Of a DNA stretch of 64,000 nt, positions 22,155 to 33,300 are shown one piece after another. Every line of letters begins with the position of its first letter. The stretch's first letter is position 1. Both the position numbers and the translations under genes were made by a program. The DNA lies in the NCBI GenBank assembly GCA_028641055.1, contig CM054057.1:327638482-327702481 (forward strand). The letters run 5' to 3'. This stretch comes from Alopecurus myosuroides (taxonomy: Eukaryota; Streptophyta; Magnoliopsida; Poales; Poaceae). The notes below the pieces were generated by a model. That model searched no databases. It saw nothing but the letters and a program-made list of their open reading frames with translations, and was not told the origin of the DNA.

Positions 22155-23810
22155 TGAAGGGAATATACCCGAGAGGCAATAATAAAGTGGTTATTATCTT
22201 ATTCCTTGTTTATGATAAATGTTTATTTCTCATGCTAGAATTGTATTAACCGGCAACGTTGATACATGTGTGTTTAATGAACAAACAATGGTTCCTAGTA
22301 AAGCCTCTCTTTTAACTAGCTCGTTGATTAATAGATGATCAAGGTTTCCTGATCATGAACATTGGATGTTGTTAATAACAGGGTCATGTCATTAGAAGAA
22401 TAATACGATGAACATAGACCCAAAGTGAATATAGCAATGTGATCAAGTCATTAAGTTACATTGTTATATTACACATACGAAGTAACTCTAATCCTTAGAC
22501 CATGAGATCATGTCAATCACTAACAACGAAAGAGTGTTTTGATGTCATCAAACATCACACCATAACAAGGTGACTATAAAGGTGATGTTGGGTATTCGGA
22601 AAGTATTAGTTGAGTCTCATGGATCAAGAGTGGGATTTTTCCATCCAAATGACGGAGAGATATACTTTGTGCTCTCTCGGTGATATCACATCGACACCGC
22701 TTGCAAGCACGTGACTAGGTCACAAGGATGTCATATCATGGAACGGGTAAAAGAGTACTTGTCAGTAACGAGATTGAACTAGGTATGGTTGATACCAATG
22801 ATTGGATCTCGGACAAGTAAAGTATCGCGAAACAAAGAGAATTGGTTACGACTTTTATGGTTCACACGATCACTAGATTCATCATTGAATGTGTAGGAGT
22901 CATTACGGATCTCCAGGTCCCGTTGTTGACTATTGATCGGAGAGGTGTCTTGATCATGTCTACATTATTCACGAACCATAGGGTGACACACTTAAGGTTC
23001 GATGACACGATTGAGTGGATACGGAATATCGGAGAAAAGTTTGGACAACACCGAAATTATTTTGGGGAATATTGAAATAGTCACCGGAATAGTTTCGGTG
23101 AAAATTGAAATAGTTAAAGGTGGTATATGTTGATGTTTAATTAACAAATAGTTCAAGGGGGTAAGTGTTAATGTTTGTTAATAGGATTAACAAATGTTAA
23201 AATAAAGAAATAAAATTGTTTTATTTATTTATTAAAGAAAACCTTGAAATTTTGAGTGAGAATTGATGAGAGAATGAGTGGGTTGAGTGGAGACTCCACC
23301 CACATGATGAGGGGAGAGGTGGAGGCACCAAAATTTCGTGGCTGCCTCCCCTCCTATATAAAGAGGGGTTGGACCTCTCTCTCCACACACAACTTGGTGT
23401 CATCTCTATCTCCATCCTCCCGCTGATCCACCTCATATTCATGCGCTTGGCGAAGCCCTGAACGACGTTTTCTCCACCACACCACTCCGTCGTGCTGCTG
23501 GTTTCCGAGGGATCCTCTACTTCCGCTGCCCTGCTAGATCATGGGAACGGAGGTCGTCATCGAGCTGTACGTGTGACCGAGTGCGGAAGCGCTGCCGGAT
23601 TGGAGCACTCATCTTCGCGATCTTGAGATCGATGTGAGTACGACTACATCACCAACGAGATTTGTTCTCGTAACGCTATGTGTCTTTGAGGGTATGTTCT
23701 CCTTAAGACTCTCTCTTTTCCCATTACCTTTCATCTCCTAGATTAGATCTTGTCCCTTCGGATGTCTATCACGTAGGCAATTTTTTGTTTTCTATGCAAC
23801 GAACCCTTCA
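22155..23810 (+). repeat. COP 5' LTR
   Basis: The LTR is 1,656 bp from TGAAGGGAATATACCC to ACCCTTCA. It holds the TATA-hairpin at 23348-23368. An ORF at 22842-23075 recurs in the 3' LTR only because the LTRs are copies; it is not a gene. The flanking pentamer is gtcgg (22150-22154), and its partner is not visible. Confidence 0.9.
23348..23368 (+). promoter_or_regulatory. COP TATA box in a hairpin loop
   Basis: CCCCTC (23348-23353) and GAGGGG (23363-23368) are a perfect 6-bp inverted repeat around the loop ctatataaa, a strong TATA box. The 3' LTR has the identical structure at 48431-48451. Transcription should begin about 30 bases downstream, in the Cys/Thr-rich stretch near 23385-23400. Confidence 0.7.
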
Positions 23811-23811
23811 C

Positions 23812-23823
23812 TGGTATCAGAGC
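23812..23823 (+). other. COP primer-binding site
   Basis: TGGTATCAGAGC, complementary to the 3' end of initiator tRNA-Met, follows the LTR after one base. It is the standard copia site. Confidence 0.9.
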
Positions 23824-26800
23824 CGGGTCTATGCATAGATGATTTGTATGGGTAGAACACATAGGTGTAAGTGGGCGTTGATGATCATGTTATTGCCTCC
23901 TTGAGTATTTTATGATCTTAGTGGCATCGTAGGATGAAGCTGCCCTAGACAAACTCTATGTGTACTTTGTACGCGAGACCTGTCTCACTTGTGGCTGAGG
24001 GGGTATCCGTTTCTCCTTCTATAGTTAAGATCTAATCTACGAAGGGTTGCTAAAAATATGTTTATCAACGTTGTGGTTGATGTTCGTAGGTACGAACGGT
24101 TCTATCCTCTAAAGGCCTAAGCCACGTAAAACATGCAGAAATAAATTAGAGACGTCTAACTAGTTTTTGCAGGGCATGTGATGTGATATGGTCAATGTTA
24201 CAAATTTGATTATGAGATGATCTCTTCTGTAAATTATTTATATACCGGCATGAGCCATATGGTTTTCTTATTATTTATGTCCAGCGTGTTGTATATCATA
24301 TCCATGTGATATGTTGTAATGGACAATCAATATGAAGGTGCCATGGACCTTGGTGCCACGCCGGTGGAATGATGGAGATCATACCATGATGCACAAGATG
24401 GAGATCAAGTGCAAGAAGGACCATATCATATCACATTATCCATGCATGTGATGTTAATCCGTTTATGCATCTTATTTTTCTTATATCGCGACGGTAGCAT
24501 TATAAGATGATCCCTCTCACTTAATATCAAGATAATAATGTGCTCTTCCTTAGTATGCACTGTTAAGAAATTTCGTCGTTTCGAGACACCACGTGATGAT
24601 CGGGTGTCACGGACTCAACGTTCGCATACAACGGGTGCTGACGAGACTAGCATGTGCAGACATGGCCTCGGAACACACGCAATACTACTGTTCTACTTGG
24701 AGATCCTAACATGTACAGACATGGCCTCGGAACACGTAACCGAAAGGTAAAGCATGAGTCATATGGATGATATGATGAACATGTCGATGTTCGCCTTTGC
24801 AGCTACATCATCTCACGTGATGATCGGTTTTGGTGTAGTGAATTTGGTTTGTGTAATCACTAAAACGACTAGAGGGATTTTGGTTTTTAGTGGGAGTTCA
24901 CGTAGTAATTTTGAATTAACTTTAACAACCAATAAAAATTAATTTGCACAAATTGTAATATTCATTGGCATCCACAAACTACCTTACACTTAGATTGTTA
25001 ATTGAGATATAACTGTTATGATCTGGTAAAAACCATTAAAGATTGGTACCGTATTACTGAAATTTAAAGTTAAGTCCTATTGTAGATTTTCGGTATTTCC
25101 TACCTAGCTCCATATGATTAATGATTGATTGATCTAGAGAGCAAATAATTCCTATTTAGATCCATAGTCATGGTTGCTTCCATATTACTTTATCTTCAAA
25201 AGAATGTTTTGTTGATCAAGGTGATTTAGGAACTGAAAAGAGTTGTTTTCAGAAACAATCAAGTGAAAGATATATTGATATCTAGAAATTTATGTGTGGC
25301 AACATGACTAAGCATAATTTAGCTTGACAATGTATGCTTATATTATTTGAATATATGCAATGATTGAAGACGCTAGGCGTTTGAATATTCCAAGAAGTTG
25401 GGCACTAAAAATTATCCTCTAAATTCCTTCCTTCGAGCTATAGTAGCTTAATCATAAAATTGTTATGATGGGATGGATTAAAAGTATGGGTAAAAATCAT
25501 TTACCTTGCTTGGAGACTGCTAAGAGTGGAATCTGGAAGAATGCTATTAATATGGTGATATTAGTAGAACAATCAAACTCAAAGTATGACTCAATGGGTA
25601 ATAGTATATGACTAACACGCCAAGGAAAATGAGCTAGTACGACTAGCGTTGTTTGATGTTGAATAATTCTTCTTGTAAATAAAAGGAAATATTTAAAATA
25701 AAATTACAAAAAGGTATATGACAGAAAAATAAGATAACTGGAAAAGTCCAGCTCGGGAGGATATGCTTGATATACAAGTTATAGATGTATTACTAGTTAA
25801 CAAAGTATTTTTTTGGGTATTTTGATACCAAATGGTTGATATGAGTTGTCATACAACGCAACACAATGCAAGAAATACAAGGGCCTAAAAGGAACTAGTA
25901 GTAGATGCGGAATCGATCATGACAAGAACAGAAATAAAGTGTTATTGGGTTCATTGTCGTATCGAACCAAACATTCAAGATTTATTTTAAGAACTTAATT
26001 AGTTGTTATTTTGTTTTGATCTTTTATGAGAACAAATGATATTGTTCAAAATATGACCATATTCCATAATTGATGGATGATTTAATATGAATCATGTTGG
26101 TAAAGTAAACATCTATAAAACTAAATGCTAAACGTTGCAAGACATAAACGAATTTTACTTAAATTGTGACACCACCATTTTAGTTCATATCGAAAAGGAA
26201 AACATGAAGGAACTCCATGTTGAAGGACTTCTGGAGTCATTTTGTTTTGAATAAATTGACGCTTGTGAGACCTCTTCCAAAAGATGACTAGAATTCCGTT
26301 CATAGGCCAAAGTAGAATTGACGACTAATTTAATGGAGATTGTACATGTTGATGTATATAGTCCATTATGTATAGTCATATGTGGTGGATTAATTTTTCC
26401 TTCATAAAATTTCGTCGATGATTTGAGTTGATATATGAGTATATCTATTTAAAGAGAACAGGGTTTGACATTTTTGAATTGGTTCAAACTATTGTTAGTA
26501 TGAAGTAAAATCATTATAAAAAGATAATAAAGTATTTATGATTGGATCATAAAGGATAAAGTTTGAGTTACAAGTTTAGCAAAACATATGAGGAGTTGCA
26601 GAATTGTTCTACAACTTATAATTCTCGAATACCCCACATTAGTTTGGAGTATTGAAGAAACAAAATCAAACCTTGTTGGACATGGTAAGATTAATAAAAT
26701 TGCCATTATAATTTTGTAGTTTTTACATTAGAGACAACCACTTATACACTGAAAAGAGCACCATCATGATCCGTTGAAATTGAGACCATATACGTTATGG

Positions 26801-28189
26801 TTTGGGTAGTGATCCAAATTGTCTTTTTCTTAAGTTTTGGTACGCATAGCATGTGTAAAATGTTTACAACCAAAATAGGATACATATATGTTTATAAGGT
26901 TATCCCAACGAATCCATTAGGTATTTCTCCTATCACCAAACCAAAAGACCATGTTGTTTGTCAGAAAGGGTTGATTTCTCAAGAAAGTAGTTCTTGTGAA
27001 ACAAGTGAGTGGGAGGACAGTAGAAACTCGACAAGATAAGAGAATTTTTGTTACCATGTCAAGAGTAGCGCAACACTGGAAGTTGTTCCAGGGTTTCCTA
27101 TTTTGACTAAATAGAAGACACTACATATGTTGTAGATACTTTGAATGAGTTTGCGAACTGAACCACAAAAATCCTAAAACTTTGTACTTAGACCAACTTG
27201 TGGTTTGAGAGTGAAGTGTTGTTCTGACAACAAAGGACCTGGACCTTATAAAGGAATAAAATGATGGGCCCTGACTTCGTAAAATTGGCTATGAGTCATT
27301 ATATCCGCGATAGTATCTCTGTATGAATATCAAGTATGTGACTTGGTAGTCCTTTTTTATAGGCATGATGCCTAACAATAGCAAACGAGTCTATATAGCA
27401 ACAGAGACATGGATTTTTACATCCTTTGAAAGTTGTGCTTGTCGAAAATATGTTTTCGACGAAGTTCAAAGAGTTGACTACTACAAGATTTTGATCTTCC
27501 GTAGTGATGCTTTAATCTTTGTGGATAGTTCTAGCAAAAGTTACATATTATGATATGGCAGTTGAATAACAAAAACCAACTTTCCTCTCAAGGAAGTTTG
27601 ATCGAGGATGTGGACTTGACACAGTCTGAGAGTTTTGTAAAATTTAAAAGGTTGCTGGAAAGGTATGCACACTTCAATGGTTGAAGTGAGCATAACGAAG
27701 TTGGATCTTTACCTTAATGAAGTTATCAAAAGTGTTTGATTCCATCATGAATGATAAAGATGCTTGTAGAGTTACAAGAAATTAAGTGGGAGCGCTATGA
27801 CATATTTCTAAGGCTTTATCTAGATGACATATGGTTGATTGGAAAATATGTATTTTAAATTAACACGGTTAGGATTTTCATATTGATGAAAGGCTTATGA
27901 GATATTGGGCATCGATATCTATAAGAGATGGATTGAAGTGCCTGATATGGTTGAGCCAAATTACATAGATGAAATATTGAAGTAAGTCAATATCAAAATG
28001 ACAAGAAGGAGTTCTTGCCACATGGAAAAGAATTGAGCAACATTCAAGTGTTTTGACACATGATGAGCATAATTGAAATTAAGATTTCTAAGTCATGTGT
28101 TCCATTGTATGTACACAGCCAGATAAGTCCTATGCTATAGAATGTTGTAGCAGGATAATTCATATGATGATTAGACAACAGTGGGAGAG
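23824..28189 (+). pseudogene. COP gag-pol, heavily decayed
   Basis: No frame exceeds about 80 codons, but copia pol can be traced. Around 26880-27040 the text reads as the Angela integrase-RT joint, with a GYP-like start, a VxCQKGLIS-like segment and a SGRTVE-like end in shifting frames. Around 27960-28180 it reads as the late RT region, with YIDEILK, then a KEFLPHGK-like stretch and a trace of the CTRPD block. The polyprotein would have carried gag, protease, integrase, RT and RNase H. The many stops and frame changes show it was old before T2 entered at 28190. The region 23824-26700 shows no protein I can identify. Confidence 0.65.
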
Positions 28190-28194
28190 ATCCT
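28190..28194. repeat. T2 target-site duplication, left copy
   Basis: ATCCT directly precedes TGTCGA; the same five bases follow the right LTR at 46657-46661. Confidence 0.9.
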
Positions 28195-28686
28195 TGTCGA
28201 ATCCCAGACTCTACAAATCCCTTCGGTGAACCTATCGGGTTTCGATTAGGAGAACCCATGAGCACTGGTGGAATCGTCGGCTAGACAGGGGGCGAGATTT
28301 ACCCAGGTTCGGGGCCCTCGTAGAGGTAAAACCCTTACTCCTGCCTCTTGTCGATCTGTATTAATGAATAGATCGGTTACAATGGTGGTACTCGAATCGA
28401 GAGTAAGGTCTCGAGTTCAAGGTTTCGGTGGTGCGGTTGTTGCTTGGTCCTCCTCCGGTGGCTCTCCTGGCCTTATATGAGCGGCCAGGTCTCAAACCCT
28501 ACCCGGAGAGGACTCGAATTCTAACCTTAGGTCGGTTACATATTCCTAACTTAGCCCGCAAGATAGTGCGGGTGGGCTTCACGTGGGCCTTCTAGAATAC
28601 TCCAAGGGCTCCTCTTCTTGGACCTTAACCTTGGGCCTGAGACGGGGTGTCCTTACCCGCAGGGTCCAGAATCCATGTCTTCGTCA
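28195..28686 (-). repeat. T2 3' LTR
   Basis: The LTR is 492 bp, from TGTCGAATCCC to TTCGTCA on the plus strand, and identical in length to the 5' LTR. It keeps the TATA hairpin with the full 7-bp stem at 28466-28489 (CCTGGCC, loop ttatatgagc, GGCCAGG). Confidence 0.95.
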
Positions 28687-28698
28687 GTAGCCCCCGAG
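28687..28698 (-). other. T2 polypurine tract
   Basis: On the minus strand CTCGGGGGCTAC directly precedes the 3' LTR. The same word recurs inside the element at 37318, 37425 and 38616, and partly at 39606. Confidence 0.75.
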
Positions 28699-29912
28699 CG
28701 TTTGCTCGAGTGGGATTTTTCCAGTCGAGTAGACGGTCAAACCTTTCCCGGTTGTTCTTTATTGCGGATAACCAGTTTGGTCGTTTCCTTGTTTAGAGGG
28801 CGCGTACCCTGTGCATTGAGTTTTCATACTCGAGTATCGAGCAATACAGGTGCCTGTTTTTATGGCTTTTATCGTAGAAGGATGTGGCACAGTAGCTTGG
28901 CTCTCCCGAAAGATCAGGGCCAATTAACTGCGACTAGGGCAAAAACAGTTCTGGCCTACGCAGATTCGAGACCTCCGACTCGAACCCGATAAGGTGATTG
29001 TTGCGACTGGGCCGTTGTGGTCTTATCGAGTCGAACTTAACCTATGGGGGTACCCGGCGTGTCCGCTAGGATTTTTCTTCGTGTTGTTGACACGGAATCA
29101 TACCGGAGGACGCAACTTTTGAGTGCGATTCCAGGCCCTCAAGGAAGATCTTTCGGGTCTTATCTTCATATTCGAAGAATATGGCATCCAGATGCGCCTA
29201 GTTGGCTGAACGATCCAGGTTTTTTTTTATGATGTGTAAATATCATGTGAATGAAAAAAGGTAGGTTCTGCCTACTCGAGTAACTGTTTGAGTTAGAAGA
29301 TCCATACGAAAGAGTTTTCGTGTCAGAGTTTTGTGCCCATATGAAAGAGTTTTCATGTTTGGGATGCTGCACCCATACGAAAGAATTTTCGTGCGTGGGG
29401 TATCTTTCTCTTGTTTAAAGAGGTTTTTGCTTCTTTGTTCATGAAAGAGTTGTTTATATTCGAAGGAATTTTGTTCATACGAAGTTGTTTTCGTGTTTGA
29501 ACTTTCCATTCGAAACTTCTTTGTTCTGATGATGCGCGCTATGACGTCATGGCGCACTTTTTTTCCTCCCGATGGGACGTGACGGAGTGCGAGCAGATCG
29601 GTTGGCCCACATGGTCAGCTTTTTCACCGGGAAACGAGACGTCGTTCCCGTTTTTCACACAAACCGCGCAGTAAATGCGCACGATCTTCTGTTGAGATCG
29701 TGGCAGGAAACAGCGTTCGCCGCCCCTTTGTTTCATCTTCACACGTGGTGGCAGCGATGAGCGACACGTGGTACGTCGAGTGGCCAGGATTGATTCGCTC
29801 CGTGATAAGTACGGGTGTTTGCGCTGCGGTAAAACTTTCCCAGCCTTCGTCTCCAATCCATCTTCTCCCTCGCGCTCGTCTTCTTCCTCTCCTCAAGCTC
29901 GTGCTGTCAGCC
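28699..29912 (+). other. T2 spacer and presumed promoter of the antisense gene
   Basis: No coding sequence recognised. From 29306 to 29494 there are four short foldbacks of the form ACGAAA...TTTCGT. The last 200 bases before the start codon are GC- and pyrimidine-rich, like a 5' leader. I see no convincing TATA box. Confidence 0.4.
29306..29494. repeat. Cluster of four short foldbacks
   Basis: The hairpins are ACGAAA/TTTCGT at 29306-29321, ATGAAA/TTTCAT at 29341-29356, ACGAAA/TTTCGT at 29377-29392 and ACGAA/TTCGT at 29479-29494. Loops are four to six bases. The spacing is irregular. Confidence 0.7.
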
Positions 29913-30346
29913 ATGGCCGATGGAAAGAAACGTGGCGCTGCTGTTTCCGCATCCGGGGAAGCTTCAGCGCAACCTGTGCCGCGCTCGGGTGACTGGAGGT
30001 CGCCCAACACCACTGCGAAAAGCATCAAGGAGATGCAGCGGGAAGGATTGCTGCCGACGGAGTCCGAGAAGCGGGTGCGCCTCGGCAAGAAGGAGGAGGT
30101 ACCCAACCCGCAAGCGAACGAACGCGTGGTCTTTGCGGACCACGTGTCGCGCGACCTCTCTTTCCCCCTCCATCCATTTCTTCTCGGGTTGCTGTATGTC
30201 TATGGCATACAGCTTCACGATCTTCCCCCGAACGCGGTGCAGCACATATCGTGCTTCATCATGTTCTGCGAATGCTTCCTAGGCATTCGCCCGCATTGGG
30301 GGCTCTAGAGGGCTCTCTTCAAGGTTCGGATTTTCCGCGAGAGATC
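29913..30346 (+). pseudogene. T2 antisense gene, first exon (Transposase_28 type), cut by insertion
   Basis: The ATG at 29913 lies in a good context (cagccATGGcc). The product starts MADGKKRGAAVSASGE and contains the hallmark of the 'putative gypsy type transposon' domain (Pfam Transposase_28): RVVFADHVSRDLSFPLHPFL, YGIQLHDLPPNAVQHI, then FCECFLGIRP. The role is unknown; such genes sit antisense between integrase and 3' LTR of Tat elements. At 30347 a chromovirus LTR (TGTCACATCCC) breaks it. When the gene resumes near 36333 about 150-180 residues expected from relatives are missing, so the insertion came with a deletion. A stop just after LGIRPHWGL (30306-30308) precedes the break. Confidence 0.75.
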
Positions 30347-33300
30347 TGTCACATCCCAATTTTGGAATACCTGATAACACAGTTGTTTTGCTAATTGCTT
30401 GACAAATAAACTTTGGTTGTGTTTGTTTGAGTGCAACTAAACAAACTTAAAAAGATAGCAAAGCAGTAAACTAAAAATATTCAACATATTGTTCCAATGA
30501 CATTGGCAATATTTTCTAAAGTAAATATTGATCAAAGAGTTTTACAAAACTATCTTATGAATCCCATACTTGTTGAATATTATTCCAAGGCCTAAATTAA
30601 GAAAGAGGAAACACTAAATAAATTTCCCTAAAAGACTATCAGGAAAAAGAGGCATTCTTAGATGCTTCACCAAAATCTTATCAAATGTTTTTCCAACCTT
30701 GCAAGCTTAAAAACAAAAGTATTGGAGAGCATTGACTTGCTATCTCTAGTCACATAAATATTTTGGCAAAGCATTGTTAAAGAAAAGCCAAGTGCCTTAT
30801 TAAATTGAATTTCCAATATTTCCAGAAACAGGAAACTCAAACAAGTTACTATTGGAAACTTTTTTCAAATGATCTGAAATTAATACCAGTGCTTCCTTAT
30901 ATCAAATAAGGAACACACACAAGAGGATACCAAAATTTGAATCCATTAAAGTCCTGAAAACATGATTTTTCTCCACAGCAACAATTGGAATTTTGAACAA
31001 GTTTGTTCTACAAACTTTTTCAAAATGCCATGAAATAAATACCACATGCTATATGACATAAAAAAGGATGAAAACCAAAAGGGCACAAGTTTTTGAATAG
31101 TTTAAGTTGCCAAAAACCCCTGTTTTCTAGACAGCGCCTTTTTGAAACTTGAACAAGTTTGTTCTATGAAGTAACTCAAAATGACTTGAATTTTCTACCA
31201 CACAAGGAACACACCAAATAAGGAATGTGTGCCAAAAATTATAATTTTTGGAAGCTCCTAAGTAGTCTAATAAATTCAATGTCCATTTATGTCAGAATTG
31301 AAATTTGAACAACTTTGAACTATCAAGTTTATCCAATTGTGCGATTTTTCACATATGTTGTGCATATCAACTAATAAGAATTTTGCGCAAAAGGATTTTA
31401 AATTTAGACTTTGTTTTCCTGGTGAAAACAACATTTTTCAGAAAGGAAAAGGATGTCATTGTAAATAGCTAGGGACCTATTTGTAATCCGAGTCACCTCC
31501 TTCTTCTTCCTAGCTTCTCTGTAGATGCAGTGCCCTACTCCATTGCTTCGAGTGGAAGGTTTCCTCGAGGATAAGAACCCCCCATGTGCACATGTCTGCT
31601 ACCTGCCCCCTCTCTCTCCCCCTCGAGCTCCCCTCTCTCTCTCTGTCTTTTTTCCCCCAAATCGGAACCCTAGCCGAGGTGGTCGCCGTCGAATCGGCCG
31701 TTGGTGAGCTCGCCGCCGGTCGCCGTTGGCACCATCCTCTCCGCCTCGTCGTGTTTGTCCTCGGTGCCAGAGGAATCGAGGCGGGAGGCCTCGAGGAGCC
31801 CGCGCCGTCCGTTCTCCTTCTTCGGGTCCGACGAACTCCGGCGAGGTATCACCGTCGCCTCGAGCCTCCTCCGCCTTCACCGTGCGTCCCCGCGCGTCTA
31901 GGGTGAGCAGGCGCACCTTGCCGTACCTTTTCCCCCTCTCCCTTTCCCTCGGAAACATCGCCGCGCCGTCCTAGTGCTTCGGCCGCCGCGCGCCGTCGTC
32001 GCCGCCGCTCTCCGGTTGCTCGCCTGGAAACGGCGCTGCCCTCATTTAGTTCCCCGCGTCGAGAGCGACTCGTGGATGTTTTGGATTCGCGATTTAGTGA
32101 CCGGAATCATCGGATTCGACCTCGCCGGAGTTTCCTCCCGCCGGCGAGTGACGCGTGCTGGCGTCAGCGCCTCATTGACCGCGCGCTGGGAGCAGTCAAA
32201 CCTGCCCGTGGGCCTCGCCTTGACTGCGTGGCTGCCGCCTGGCCCGCTGGTCAGCGGCAGGGGCTGGATCCCCCCCGCGGTGTAGATGGATCTGGCCGGC
32301 GCAGTTGCTAGATCTAGCCCATCTACGTTTGTTTTTCCATTTAAATTTTTACAGAATATTGCATGTTTACTTTTGGGCCTAAAAGCTAACCTAAAAGATG
32401 AATTTGACCAAGACAAAATTCACAGTTGTAAACCAACTAAATCTAAACCATCTCCAATTTGTAGATCTACATTTGGATGAATATTTTAGGCATGAAAAAT
32501 GTTTTGGCAACAGGTACCAGAAACAGCAAAATGAGCACCATTTTAATTTCACAACTCAGAATGAGGTGTATCCAATTGCATTGGGAAGCTCTTGAAATTT
32601 CCTAACAGTAGCAATTAACCTTTCTTCCAAATTCCTAGTATTTCTGAAATGGCATGCAATTTTGTAAAACACCAGAGGGCACTTTGGTGATTTTTATAAA
32701 ATTATTAAAGACGAATTTTGATGCAAACTCAATTGGATGGTCTTGTATATGTTTAGGGCTATCCATACCTAGCTGGGTTTAATTTTTAGAGCATCCTAGA
32801 AAATTTGGTGGACAGATCTTTATTTTGCATGTTTCTGTCATTTTGGCATTTTAGGTAACTAGGAAACGTGCCCGTGCGTTGCAACAGGAGAGAAAATTTT
32901 GATAGTTTTTTTTATAGGATGGACACTCGTCGCATATTTTATAATATAAGTTGCTTAGTAGTCGATCTTTCATATTTGATGCATTGTTATTTCATTATAA
33001 TGCGTTTAATTGATTTGGAAGTGATCATATCTTGCATGTGAGGAGGAGGAGCAAGCAAATAAGAAAAAAATAACTGCCCAAGTTTGCACTACCATTACTT
33101 GCATATCCCACGATACACAACTTGCAGGGATTTCTAATAATACTATGCTATAGCTAGCTCAATTACTACTTAAATTTTTAAAGATATGCAATGCCCAATT
33201 TGAACCACTTAACCCAGCTCTTTTTACTCCCCCATTGACTATTGCATGGATGTGTGGAAGTTTTGAAACAGGACGATAGGCACATACACTGTTCACAGAC

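Noticed and set aside
22842..23075. A 77-codon ORF present in both COP LTRs
   Set aside because: Its recurrence only reflects the two LTR copies; no domain and no expected gene at this LTR position.
31525..32416. Several overlapping GC-rich ORFs on both strands
   Set aside because: They lie in the GC-rich leader of a chromovirus LTR; open frames on both strands reflect composition.
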